A stretch of 64,000 nucleotides of DNA, from assembly GCF_014356525.2 (NCBI RefSeq), contig NC_052505.1, forward strand, positions 22,961,432 to 23,025,431, written 5' to 3'. Source of the stretch: Nilaparvata lugens. Taxonomy: Eukaryota; Arthropoda; Insecta; Hemiptera; Delphacidae. The stretch's first letter is position 1. Every line of letters starts with the position of its first letter. Shown one piece after another: positions 51,045 through 63,811 of this stretch. The notes under the pieces are model-generated. The model saw only the letters and a list, made by a program, of their open reading frames with translations. It did not search any database and was not told the DNA's origin. The position numbers were made by a program, and so were the translations under genes.

Positions 51045-51243
51045 TATAGTTAACGACTGCAAGAGATAGGACTGTGGAACAGAATAGTGGTGAAACTATG
51101 ATAGCGCCAGAAGTGTCTCAAACACAATAGTAGGTACTACATGAACTTTTTGAAAGTGATTTGAAAAAATGTTGAAACAACAGAACTGAATCCTTATCAT
51201 TCTACCTTCATTTAGAGAGCCTTTTGTTTGAGCCGAATGGAAA

Positions 51244-51941
51244 TCTATTTATTATAAATGAATGTCTGTTTGTGTGTTTGTTTGTATGTTTGTTCCCTGT
51301 AGACTTGAAAACTACTTGACATAACGGCATGAAACTTTGGGAATATGTTGTGTGAATATTGGGGATGGTTTCTGAACAGAAATTTTAATAGGGGGGCTAA
51401 TAATAATTATTTATTAATCCATTTTACAGACATATGTTTTCGAAATTTTCGGCCGAGCGACTACTGAAGAACGAAAAGATGATCATGATTCAAGATCATA
51501 TTGTGATAATATGATTTAGCATCTAGAGTTACCAGCTGTAATAAACATATCACCCTGTGATAAATTATTGTGTACTGGTATTAAAATAAAATTATATTCA
51601 TCTAGCTTATATTCATCCTAAAATGGAAAGAATATGGAATTATGTGTGATTCATCGTACATCGCATATTTCCTAGACCTTATATCGACAATCTACAGCTA
51701 TGAAAACATTAAATATTTTTCTTTGAAACACTGATGTAACCTTTTTTTTTAATTGAAAACTTTACTGATAGATATTACTACCAATTGATTGAGAAGAATA
51801 TTATGTTTTCAGAATAATGAATGCTGCTTGACTAAGCACATAGGAAGTCCGTATTGAGATGAACATGTTGATTGTCAGATAAATTTCATGATTCACCAAA
51901 TAAAGTCAAGTGTAACATGCGAAGTTCGCTGGGTAAGCTAG
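51244..51941 (+). mobile_element. 698-bp non-autonomous Helitron
   Basis: It starts TC at 51244 after A and ends CTAG at 51938-51941 before T. A perfect 5-bp stem 'gcgaa'/'ttcgc' with a one-base loop sits at 51919-51929, nine bases before the CTAG. The 5' region contains 'tgtttgtgtgtttgtttg', seen in many insect Helitrons. The interior has no Rep or helicase frame. Its orientation is opposite to the 242-bp Helitron 200 bp to its left. Confidence 0.7.
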
Positions 51942-52124
51942 TTGTAAATTAAGCTTTATTATTAATAGACAACGCTGAAAAAGACAGGTTCAATCACCAG
52001 GGATACTATAAATCTGTAGAACGTTTACACGTCTGTAGAACGTGTAACACACGTGGTAAGCTCGCGCTCTCAATCAACGCAAAATCAATTCGATCAGCTA
52101 ATTGATGAAATTGTTTTAAGCTTT

Positions 52125-52577
52125 CCAATGATTACAACATATGTTAGAATATCATGTGTCAATTATCTCAGTTCCATATGGAGTTCACCTTACCATAAGC
52201 TTACTTAATAGGATCCTTTTTCATCCTTTGAAACCCTTAGAGGCAAAATATCTCAAAATCCGTTCTTAGTGCGCGTCTAGCATGTTTGAAGAATATTTGT
52301 GCAAAGTTTTAAGCCTGTAGGCCAATTAGTTTGAGCTGTAGTGTGATTTTACATCAAAATTTTTGAAAAGTGCCCTCTCCTGAACCCCCCTGTGCTCCTG
52401 ATTGGAATTTTTCTGCATAGATCTGATTTTTTTCGTACCTGAACAAAAAGTTCCTCATGACTTTGCTGTGCAATGAACGGTTAAAAAGTGAAAATTTTGG
52501 GGGGCCCAGCTCCCTCAGGGGGGGGCAGATTTCTGAAAAATCCTTTTATAGTGGATGTTTTTCAACAATTACCATGA
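52125..52577 (+). repeat. Dispersed repeat R3, copy 1
   Basis: It matches 53441-53905 throughout, starting 'ccaatgattacaacatatg' and containing 'tgcgcgtctagcatgtttg', 'ttgagctgtagtgtg' and the C-run/G-run motifs 'ggggggcccagctccctc'. It breaks off near 52577, while copy 2 continues. It is non-coding. Confidence 0.85.
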
Positions 52578-53440
52578 ATTTATTAATAGATCTATATAAA
52601 TCTAAAGTGTAGGTCATATCTAAATTCACAAAGAGTTCGATTCTTGTTGGCAAGATAGATGTTATTCAATGCAGAAATCATTGTTATTTTACTAAAAGAT
52701 AGGATAAAATGAATAGTTCTCTTCCAGGGGGAGTTTTGACAACCAACAAAACTCATTTTTCATTTGAAGAAATAATATCAAAAAGGTACATAGGACCTTA
52801 CTTTTGTGTTCAGCTTGCCAAAATACCCCTCATTTCAATATTAAAATTTTTGACTGACTGTACAGTGATTCAATCATTCTATCAAGGCTTGAATAATTTT
52901 GAAATTTTAATTAAATAAAAATGGTAGAGAATAATTATCATGTAGATATCAACACCTTTATTTAAAGACATATTAACTGCATGCGTTTACATATTGCCGA
53001 TACAGCATTGATGAAACTGTAGACGTTTATTTAGCAGTCTTAAAAAACTGTTCTAGCTGAAAAATTAATAATACATGCCACGTGTAGGCTTATACATTCC
53101 ATCAGGAAAACGAAGTTCAAAACTATGGTTCTCCTAAACATAATATTATGTTTTTGAGATAATTTCTTTGATGCAGCTGTTTCACATTCACCATTACAAA
53201 TTATAAAGAGTTTGTGAAAATAAAAATATTCATTGATTACCAAAACAATACTATTATTATATCAATGATAATAATTAATGATTAGAACAATACTTTTATT
53301 ATATCAATAATAATAATAATATTATTAAACATATTTATCAATTACCAGAACAATATTATTGAGGTTGAGTGGAATCAGGTAGAAAGCAATAATAGAACAG
53401 ATGTTCTTTTTTGAATTTCTATCATATTATTTTGTTATTT
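52578..53440. other. Non-coding spacer between R3 copies
   Basis: AT-rich, with (ATA)n-like runs near 53250-53330. A 69-codon frame at 52709-52918 has no recognised domain. Confidence 0.45.
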
Positions 53441-54005
53441 CCAATGATTACAACATATGTTAGAATATCACATGTCAATAAATAAATTATCTGATTTCCA
53501 TATGGCACTCACCTTACCATGTTCATAACCTTACTTAATAGGATCCTTTATCATCCTTTGAAACCCTTAGAGGCAAAATATCTCAAAATCCGTTCTTAGT
53601 GCGCGTCTAGCATGTTTGAAGAATATTTGTGCAAAGTTTCAAGTCTGTAGGACAATTAGTTTGAGCTGTAGTGTGATTTTACATCAAAATTCTCGAAAAA
53701 TGCCCTCTTCTGGACCCCCCTGTGCTCCTGATCGAAATTTTTCTGCATAGATCCAATTTTTTTTCGTAGCTGAACAAAAAAGTTCCTTATGACTTTTCTG
53801 TGCAATGAGCGGTTAAAAAGTACAACATTTTGGGGGGCCCCAGCTCCCTCAGGGGGGAAAATTTCTGAAAATCCTTTCTTAGTGGATGTTTTCAGGCTAC
53901 CATGAACAATCGTGCAAAATCTCAAGTTTTTAGGCTCAGTAGTTCGGGCTGTGGTGTGATTTCAGTCTGTAGGGGCTTAGCCTTTTATAATATTGATAAA
54001 ATAAA
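53441..54005 (+). repeat. Dispersed repeat R3, copy 2, with A/T tail
   Basis: Direct-orientation copy of 52125-52577, continuing past it to 'gtaggggcttagcctttta' and an 'aaaataaaataaaata' tail at about 53995-54015. A tailed 3' end suggests a retroposed element (SINE or LINE 3' region). Short frames in it are shadows. Confidence 0.8.
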
Positions 54006-54009
54006 ATAA

Positions 54010-54757
54010 AATAGTCAAGTTTTCTTAAATCCAATTGCTTCACTGTAAACAAATTGAGAGGTTAGCTTCTTATTCATTAGTCACTCAAAATTTAACAAAA
54101 ATCAAATGACTTTGTAAATTCTTACTATGATGACAAGCTATTCTGATAATAAACTCACCTTCATTTATCTCTTTTCTGTAGGCTATAGGGCTACTTTTAT
54201 AATATTTTATATGGCTTCATTTTTCTGCTCATTTCCGAGTTTCAATCAACAATTTATTCAATAATCAACGTGATTTTATCCAATATAATTGTAGCTCAAA
54301 CCTACGTGTATGGAAGCATGGGCAACATAACCTAGTTCTAAACTGACATACGAGTTTGCATCGACAGTCCCAATGCTTGCAACGATCGTTAAATACCACG
54401 TATGGAACTGTGTTGTCGAGTTTACTGGAGACAAGTTTTTGCAAAATGACATACGAGATATTTTTTAAAATTTAACAATCAAGTTTTGACACATATAATT
54501 TTAACAAATGATGTAGCTCTATTTCATGTATCTGAATCAATCAAAATCTGAAAATCGATTTTTTTGACATACCAGGTTTCTGTTCAACACCATCGTGATG
54601 TAATATCGACTGTTCTCTTTTGTTCAAAATAATCAATTCTATTTTATTCGCAAAGGAAAAAAAATTTCAATGATTCAATAATAAAATTTCATATTTGATA
54701 TTTTGTTAATTCTTATATCTCTAAATTCCTACAAAACCATCTGACAACGTTGCGGTG
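54010..54757. other. Non-coding stretch
   Basis: Nothing is recognised. Confidence 0.45.
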
Positions 54758-54866
54758 CTAGAAAAGAATAGCGCTATCTGCTTTTTCGAATCATAGACAA
54801 GGAAGGCAACACCAATATTAATACCACCAATACAAATACTACCAATATAACGTGGACCTCACTATA
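54758..54866 (-). repeat. Dispersed repeat family R1, minus-strand copy
   Basis: Its reverse complement aligns with 5491-5600, sharing 'gaggtcca.gttata', 'attggt.ttgc', 'ccttgtcta' and 'agatagcgctattctttt'. Confidence 0.6.
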
Positions 54867-54869
54867 GAC

Positions 54870-55955
54870 GTTCACCGTGTTATCAATATTTGCAGCAGAT
54901 AGTTTACAAACTACTGTAGTTTACAAAAATTTTCCTCCACATTGCAGCAACATCCCAAAAAAATTGTTTCAAAATAATAAATATTGATAATTCAAAACAG
55001 TTTCTATGTTCTCCGTTTTCCAAGCAGAATATGTTTTGAGAGAGGATTTCACTAAACTTTCAGCTCGTTATATTTTCAACTAGTTCGACCTTTTTTCAGA
55101 AGGCCTTTATTGTTTTCTTAAAGGAATCCAGGCAGAATTTCCGCCAGATAATTGAATAGGGTTTACAAGAACTGAGTTGGCTCGGATCCATGAAAACATA
55201 CGTATTATGCTCCAGATATGTCAAGAGTCATGATTAATTCCCATGCTCAGTCACTATTTATGTTTTAATGTTCATTTCTATGGATCTGTTAAAGAAACGA
55301 CTTACAAAAAAAAATTATCTGAAAACAGGATGCAAAGCTGTAAATCATTTCAAATCTATAACTATGAATAAGGAATATAAAATCAATTAAGACCCATTTT
55401 CGAAAACGAGAACAGCTTTTAATAATACTCGTGCTCACAAGCCAATCATTATTTTTCACTAACATACACACTATTCTATGCTTGTCTAGTTAGTGTGTAC
55501 ATAACTCACTAGCAGTTGTTCCCGTATTACGAATCGTCTAAATTTTATTAAATAGGCACCTCGATCTATCCAACCAGGATATTTCTCCATTGATAAGTCT
55601 ACAAATATAGGAAAAACTTGTTCTCTCACTTTAGAAGAGTCAGCTTCATTATTTTCGATTTAATTGTTCAACTTGTCAATTACTCACCTAATTGAACTCA
55701 ATTTGCACAATTATTTCAATACCATGATGAAACACAGGGATATTACTTATGAAAATGGGCTCTACTTATCATTTCTGTTCTTCAAATATTAAATGATATC
55801 AGATAGTTTCAAATTTGTTTCTTGCTACCCAACCATTCTCATTATTAATAATATTATTACAATTTAACATTCTGAACAATATTACATCGTTGAATCATCT
55901 ACTCGTCCGCTCACCCTGTAAAATGCACACGAGGTAAAGGTATTCATTGAGCAAA
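54870..55955. other. Non-coding stretch
   Basis: AT-rich. No gene or repeat is recognised. Confidence 0.45.
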
Positions 55956-55959
55956 ACCA

Positions 55960-56330
55960 GAACGAACCAATCGCATTTCATGTCTCTGTCTGAAAAGGAA
56001 CGTTGGCCAGTTCTATTGGTCGGCGCGAAAGAGCAGCGACGGAAAAATTCAGAGAACGCGCCACTGAATCGCTGTGAAATTAGCATAGATTCTAGAGAGT
56101 CCGATTCCAGGGGGCCCAGTCGAGTGATAGCGCTACGGCTTTTCCTTAATTTCGCCTCAGGCTAGACCCCCGTGCCCCTTCAGAACCCACCTGCACCCCT
56201 TTCTACCCATATCAAATCTGAACCCATCTACGGCTACCCCCGAGACCCCCTGTGATCCCCCCATTCCTGGCCATACCCGTTGGCTATGTTCTCAGCCCCC
56301 TTTTCGCGCTCACACACAGAGAACAGTTGC
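55960..56330. promoter_or_regulatory. GC-rich promoter-like region with CCAAT and E2F-like motifs
   Basis: There is a CCAAT (55967-55971), an inverted ATTGG (56015-56019), and immediately after it 'ggcgcgaaa' (56022-56030), which matches the E2F core on the reverse strand. A second 'ttttcgcgc' lies at 56301-56309. The stretch is much richer in C and G than its surroundings. No convincing first exon is attached on either strand; the C-rich part at 56160-56290 has no recognisable coding. Confidence 0.3.
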
Positions 56331-56699
56331 ATTGACCTGGAGAGATTCATCATGATAAATTAATGTGATTACAACTAGCAGGGATAGCCTCCTACGTATT
56401 TCTATCTGGTTTCATCTGAGATCTGCTTCATCTTTTGTTTTTTAATGTTCTCTAAACCTGTGCTGAATATTGAAATGTGACGGTTTTCAAATATTTTTTT
56501 ACTCCGTATGATGGCTACATAAGCTTCTAGCTTGTGCGTGGGAAATGAAAAGTACGTGGGTGATTCTATGAGATGATCAAAGGTTCATGCCTTCCGTCAG
56601 AATTAAAACTTAAAACCCACAACCAGTTAGTGCTAGCAGACTGAAGGGTGCAACACCTTATATGATTCCCATAAGTTCTAATGTTATTATTTGAACAAT

Positions 56700-56845
56700 T
56701 TGCCGGCTGAATGGAAATAGTCCAATTAGAACTCGAGGGAATTATATGTTCACTTTTGAGGTTGAGTGGTAGAGAGGACTTAAAAGTCCTAACTCCGCCT
56801 AATAAAGAATTTTTTCATTTTCATTTTCATTTTCACTGTCACTGT
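56700..56845 (+). mobile_element. Retrotransposon 3' end with (TTTTCA)n tail
   Basis: 'gttgagtggtagagaggact', then 'aagtcct', 'ccgcctaataaag', and a run of 'ttttca' units (56812-56836). This order is one I associate with the 3' UTR and tail of insect non-LTR elements. The 5' edge is unclear. Confidence 0.45.
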
Positions 56846-58600
56846 TCTGTGCGAATCCAGCTTCAGTCGTCTTGGCTAACCTGACCGGCAAAGTGTTCTT
56901 GAAAGGTGGAGCGTAATTAGATTTTAGCGTTATAGATTTTTTTCATGATCAGTATTAGCAATAGAGAAGATACCGTTGAACGTTGATTTATGTAATATTA
57001 TAAGTCGATGGAATTTGTTATATTTTTCTGCTCATGCTTGGATTATTTTAATCATTTAATTAGCACTTTAAATCATGGATGTTTAGATATGTATTACCAT
57101 TTCTAATTCATCTTTCTAGAGAAAAAATTACAATGTTTTGTAATTTTGTTGAGAAAGATAGTGGAATCTGAACCTCTGTAGCATGATCATTACAACAAGA
57201 TAAAATGTAGAAAATTTAAGAATATTCATTTTAAGAATATTTGAACTCCATTGTGAATAACTTTCTATAATCAATCATATAATCAAAGATTTGGTCTAAC
57301 ATCATGAACCATTTTTCAATATCCTTTCTTCCTATTCCATAATTTTCAGCAAACAATACGAGATCAATCATATACTAATCAAAATGTATTCGATTGCATA
57401 TTGATGGTTGTGACGATTTCATTTCTATATTTCTTATTATTGTATTATTTATCAAACAAAATCTTCGTTACAGGAAAAATTAATTGGAAATAGTGCGTTG
57501 TCTTACAATTTGATTGGACTAATGGCCAGATGTGTTACAGTAGAGTTGGTAGTGGAAATAGAAGAAACGAAATAGACGATGTTAAGATGAGTAAAATTAT
57601 GTGAAAGAAGAGAAATGTTAAGGTGGAGAAGAGAGTTGAAAGGTGGAATGGAAAAACAAGAAGAGTGAGAATGATAGAAGGCTGAAACATTGAATAATAT
57701 ATGAATCGAACATCAACAGAATAAGAACAGATGAAGTTAGTTTTGTTTGCTTGAGTCGCCAGAGTTTTATTTTCTCAGTAACACAAACTATTTTACTGAA
57801 CTCTTCCACTCTATCACTACACGGAATTTACTCTATGGTGAGATACGTAGCTTTTAGGACATTAAAAGAGTCCACAGTGCATTGAGGTGGGAAGAAAGAC
57901 AGTTTTATCAACTAAAACTTTGATGAATCTGTAACAAATGTCTCAGAAGCATGGGCTCAATAATTTCCTCTCCGCACTTCAAGAACGAAGAACAAGTTAC
58001 TCCTACATTCTTTGAGAAGGAATCTATTCATCTTCCGTTAAAATATAATATTCGAGAACTACTATGTGGATACATGTTGAAGTACCTTAGCTCACCTTAC
58101 TTAATTTTCAAATTGTAGGGAGTCATAGTTTTGAGAAGTCCACTAATCAACTTCTTGTGAATAACATTGCTGAGTTCATTAAAAGCAATTATTGAAAATT
58201 CGAATCTATAATTATTCAGTTTAAAATAGTAGAACAAGAGTGGAATTTCACATCGGGAATATTATCATTCAGAATGCAGATTCAATGTAATTTTACAGAT
58301 GGAAATTACTGAGATATTGCAATTATTTGCAGTAGCAGAAGTCTTCTGGGTGAATTACAGCATTTAATTTGGATTCTCGTTTAATAATAAAATAATTAAT
58401 GTAATTTTAGTTGCTATACTGTAGCCTAATATAATTCTGTAGTGTATCTACATGAATCGGTGGTATTTCAACAAATTATTAACTGTCGATTCTTGGAGAA
58501 GGATACAAACGTATAACCGTCACATTAATACACAGCAGGAAAAAACACATTAACACACATTAAGTAGAGAAAGAATAAATTGATGGTGTGATCAGAGTAA
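56846..58600. other. Non-coding stretch
   Basis: No gene or repeat is recognised. Confidence 0.45.
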
Positions 58601-58676
58601 AATCAAAAGTGAACTGAGACAAAGAACCTCCAGCACACATTACTCTGAGTAGTGCAGGTCCAAAGCAGATAATCGC

Positions 58677-58970
58677 ATGCAATTGGCGTTCATTCTCACG
58701 ATCACCCTCGCCGCTCTTCCGCCCCCTTTGACTCTCTGTTTTCCCGGGGAGTTCGAAAACCCTCACACCCTCGAAGGAATCCCCCAGTCGAGGTATCCAT
58801 CGACCAAAAACGGAAACTACTCCATGGGACTCGTCTTGAAAGCACGGAACCTTCTGAGATGCCACGCCGATGCTGCTATATATATCTATGTTGCTCAGCC
58901 TATATCTTGCGTGAATGCCTATATTGCCTCTATCTATAGGTCGACTACGACTAGTAATGAGATGTTGTAG
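58677..58970 (+). CDS. Possible small secreted protein (97 aa), weak
   Basis: The frame starts MQLAFILTITLAALPPPLT, which looks like a signal peptide, and has many C- or G-ending codons in a window clearly richer in GC than its neighbours. No family, cysteine pattern or processing site is recognised. A longer minus-strand frame (58560-59006, 148 codons) overlaps it almost completely, so the openness may come from base composition alone. The start context (cgcatgc) is unremarkable and no splice sites were identified. I regard it as a candidate only. Confidence 0.15.
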   Translation: MQLAFILTITLAALPPPLTLCFPGEFENPHTLEGIPQSRYPSTKNGNYSMGLVLKARNLLRCHADAAIYIYVAQPISCVNAYIASIYRSTTTSNEML

Positions 58971-59009
58971 AGGCTCTCTCTCCTCAATAATTCGCAGCTG
59001 TTCCACTGC

Positions 59010-60225
59010 AACACAACACTCACTAACTACCCAACTTAGCTTCTAAATGTTGTCTTATTTGTCGAAGAATAGGGCCGACTTGTTGAGATAATGCTAACAA
59101 TATGCTCTCTAACATCCTATTGTTGAAGTAAAGTGTTTCAAAGATCTTATAATTTTAAATATCGTTGTTGCATGCAGATGCAATGATTTTTTCGGTTTTA
59201 TTGTGTGAATTTGGGATCCACACTAAAGGCTCATAAAACTCTTATTGGACCAAAGACTGATGAAACTCTTATTGGACTAGATTACGTGGTACTAGAATGT
59301 GCAAATGTCCTTCTAAAACGAGAAAGCTCCACAGTATAAAAAGTGAAACTACATGTGAATCATACATTATGAATGTTGATTCCGGCTTTCCAACTTCATA
59401 CTTTTCAAACTAGAGGCCCATTCAAAGTAAAATAATGATGAACTATCAAGAAAAGCATAAATCCTAGTTGATTAAATCTTCACATTAACAGCTCATACTT
59501 GACAAACGTATGACAAGCCTATGGTATTATTGAATGTAGTAGATGAATGCAGTATCTCTAGGTAATAAGTTTATAGGCCTGCAAATTGTCATTCCACAAT
59601 TGATTTTTCTCAAGATTAGTATGTCAATAAAATCATCTTCCGAGTCATGTACATCTATAATAATTTTGCACTACACTGTTGTCTCGTGCGATAAATAACA
59701 TACTCGAACGGTAAACATGGATATGCTGATCAAGAAAGTCATTTTTTATCACTACCCATCATCGAGGTATCTAAACTCCAATAAACATGGCATCAAAACT
59801 GAGACATTATTTCATGAGCCCCGACTGTGGAACCTGTCTGCTGGTGTTTAGAACAATGTTAATGTATCAACTGGTTTTTCAACTCATATCAAAAAACTCT
59901 TTTGGCTCGTTAAACTGTTTTTGCAACGTGAACGAACCGCCTTTACAGTATACAGTAGCCTATGATGCTCGAATGGTATGTGTGGTCGGATGACATATAT
60001 ATATGGACTATATGTATATAGCAGCCATTAATCAGTGGGCTCGTTCCTTTGTCAGAGGGCCGTTTAGCTGTATATCTATCTATTCGTTTCTGTAATTAGC
60101 AGCCAATCCACACCCAACACTCAGGGCTAATAAATTGATTTTGAAAATTCTTTGTGATGTCGCTTCCGCCCTATATCAATGCCCAGTACTTTCAATAGTT
60201 GAACATCCATTTTAAATCGAGTTCA

Positions 60226-60286
<61 letters not shown>

Positions 60287-63200
60287 GGGAATACATTCCA
60301 TGGATAAATCATTCCCAAAGCGTTTGAATCGGAAATTGTTTACATCCTACCAGCCAATCAGAGCGTCAGATGTTTGTTGAGCGTAAAAACGTCCACTTCA
60401 ACGTGAAAACGTCCGATGTGATTTATATTGGCGAAGCGTAGATTGAGTGCATATTGATTAGCGTTTGATAAAGTATTATGATGAGAGCGGATTTTAAAAT
60501 TGGTCATTATAAATGGAATCATTCGCTAATGAATTGTACTGCTTTTACTTTTATAAATTATTCTTCACGCAATATTACTAAATCTGATAGATCGATAGTT
60601 TGTCATTCATAGATAGATATGCTATAGATTGATTCTTTAAGGAACTGATAATAAATTTAAAGCAATTGTTACGCTCTTACTTTTCATGAAAGAATCTCCA
60701 TTAGGCTACCGTACCCTTCATAGAATCCCTATCATAGATTGACTCCTCAAAGAGGCTCCACATTCTGAACAGATTTATCCCTTAAAATGACATTGAAAAT
60801 GAATATTTGTCCAGAAATAACCACAAAAATTAGAATGAAACAATTCAACTTCCAAAACTAGTTCTAAAATAATATTATCGGAAATCATCCATCAGAGCAA
60901 AGTTGAAGATAAAATCTAAAAACAACATTTGAAATACAATTGACGGGTATAAAAAATCTGAAATGATATGGTAACATTTCCAGATTTCAAGAATTACACT
61001 AAAAAACTTCATAGAAGTTCGATGAGGATTCAAAAAAGTAGTTCCATGATTATTTTTAAAGAATTATCAGAACCACAAGAAGCAAGTTGTAACTGAAGAT
61101 AAATTTCAAATCAGGAATGTGAATGGATGAGAAAAATTCAAGTGGAGAAGAGCACATTTAATTGGAACTCATATAGTGGAGAAGGTAACAAGTAAACAAC
61201 CAAAAAAACGTGTTTAAAAGTTAACAAGAATTTGAATTTCAAGCAGTACGCATAAGGAGAAAATTTCAAGAACTACTCCATCACTATGATCCTTTCGTTC
61301 CCTCGAAGAGAACTTGAAAAGTTTATGATAGTACAAAATAATCTCAACGATAAACTTTTGGTCTTGATATTTTGAGAGAGTGAAGTTGTGTTCATCCCAA
61401 GAGCGAACTAGCTTGTGCCAAGTAGTCAACCTCCCCTCCGTCGCCGTAAAGTTTCAAAGTTATTCCAGCGCCGGCAGATTCCATCCACAACAACATATTT
61501 CAGCATGTCCAAAGCCTACTTGCAAGTAATTTTGTCTGTAATTCACTCCTCTCGCATACAACTGCTGAGTTATAATGGAGAAGTCATATCTTGTTTCTGT
61601 ATATTATCTACAATGGTGTGAATCACCTGCTACTTTCCAAATGAATTTGTGAATGAATTATTTCTGAATGTTTTGGAGTTGCACTCAAACTGACAAAAGA
61701 CTGATGATGATTAAAGTGTACAGAGCGCAGAGCCCATTTACTTTTGTGAAATGTTAATGATGTAGATAGTGCACAATATACACTTTAGGTTGCTTTTGGT
61801 GATTGAATCTTGAATAACTCTGAAAATGATGCTCTCGCTTGTGGTGCGTTCAAAAAACAGGTTGATAACAATGGAACATAGCAAATCACGCTCTAATCTC
61901 GATCTAGTGGCTCTGTCTGTGAACAGTAGACCTTGCGCAGTTATAAACTACTACAGCCTCCTTCAATACTGTTCATCAGTAAATTCTGTCCTGCGTACTG
62001 TGTCGGCGAGATATCGGTGTGGAAACGGCCAATTGGGTTGTCGTATCGACAATGCTAATAATCATCTGCTATAAACAACTATCATCAAAAGCTATTTTCC
62101 TATAAGACATACTGTCAGCCCGAGTTGAAAGCAGAGAAAGGTCGAGAGAAAATACTAAGTTACATTGAATTATTAATAATATTCAATTAATAATCCACTC
62201 GACTACTGATCAATCATGAAAAATTATTCTATAGTCTGATTTTCAGAGTTATTGGAGAGAATTTCTTCTCCTTTCATGCTTAATTATCATTAAAATGGAA
62301 CATTTCAAAAATAACTTACATATACATCGACGCGCGCAACATTCTTGTCAAATTTCAAAAAAATCTATTGCGAGTTAATGTGGAGCAAACATACATAAAA
62401 ATAAAAAATGTATAACCGTCCACTTGACTTGACCTTACTTCAATCGGTCAATAAAATTACCATGAAATTGGGACTATGACTTTAAGGGAGTTCAGTCATT
62501 ACTAAAGGAATTCCTTTCTGCTGGATTGCTAGATTTTTACCAGGATTCGGGTGTTCCTTGGTCTAAAATTTGAATGTAAGTCTAACTTGAGAAAATGTGG
62601 AGACAGAAGTGAATAAAATAGAAGATAACGTAGATGAGGATAAGAGTGGTGCGGGTAGAGGAGAAATAGGCCTACTAATAGAGAATTGAGGAGAATAGCA
62701 ATGAATTATGTCTAGTGTAGAGTCTAGCTCTACTTGTAGCGGTTGAAGTGGTGTTCGCAAGACGGTCCAACTTCCAGTGCCAGCTGCGTTTTATGCTCAG
62801 CTTTCCTTCCACCTTCCTCTCTATCACATCCTGCTGTCTCGTTGTTCTCACTCACCGACTCACCAACTTCTAAGAAGACGGTTTCCGTTGAATCTTGTCA
62901 GCCCTCAACAAACTTGGCTCGACTATCTCTGTTTTCTAGCGACACTTGTATCCGACACTACTCCGTTGCAAACCTCATTAGGATGTGATCTGCTGCAGTG
63001 TGAAACTTCCTAATGGAGTCAATTCCGCTTAAACTTATCATGTATGACCCAAATTAAGCATACTGGATGCATTACAGTAGTTGCCTCAGGGCAGGACGAT
63101 CGGCTAAATGCTCCGGTGCCACTTGAGAGCCAAACTAGCAATTTATTCTTATGTTACATCATTTATTCAATAGTCAGGTAAGGAGTAAGTGGCGCTTTGA

Positions 63201-63409
63201 AATTAAATAAATGGAACAGGTTTGAAATATGAAACAAACAGGAATTAATCACCAAGCCCAACTTAACAAATGATGCCAAATTATTGATTTTTTCAACGAA
63301 TTTTGATTCTGTCAGAAACAAAGGAGATAAATTTGAAAATCGGGAGAAGTTATAAGAAGAACGTTCTGAGCAACTGTAACTGATTACTCACTGAGAAAAA
63401 TATATTTTT
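59010..63409. other. Long non-coding stretch
   Basis: Apart from the (CA)n tract at 60228-60282 I recognise no gene or element. A CCAAT word (60354) and a repeated 'aaaacgtcc' (60386 and 60405) lie just after the CA tract. Frames such as 62743-62988 have no domains. Confidence 0.45.
60228..60282 (+). repeat. (CA)n microsatellite
   Basis: About 55 bases of CA, ending 'acacgcacggg'. Unlike the two GT tracts it is not followed by the R2 repeat. Confidence 0.95.
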
Positions 63410-63459
63410 GATCGAAAACACTCCATTCACATGGGATCGAAAACACTCCATTCACATGG
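63410..63459 (+). repeat. 25-bp perfect tandem duplication
   Basis: Two adjacent copies start 'gatcgaaaacactccattc' at 63410 and 63435. Confidence 0.95.
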
Positions 63460-63811
63460 GCTACTTTTTAAATTAAAGAAAATCTTAAAGCACCCTTTAT
63501 TTTTCAAAAAACTTTGAAACTTTGAATAGTTGTTGACCTATTTTGAAGTTAAAAAAAGGGGTCTTCAAGATTTTTATATTGTTTCTATTAATTATTGATA
63601 GAATATTTGCCATTATTGTATTTTTGAGTTTAGATTTTAATATATAAAAAGCATGCAATCGCACCCCCAAATTTATTATTTTTCTACCACTTCTATTATG
63701 AACATTGTGGATACAAATCAAAGAGCTCTATGTTTATGACAGATCAGTTTCATATTCAACACAATAGTTATAGAACTAGTATAAAATGCTTTGCTGTATA
63801 GTAAACTAGAA

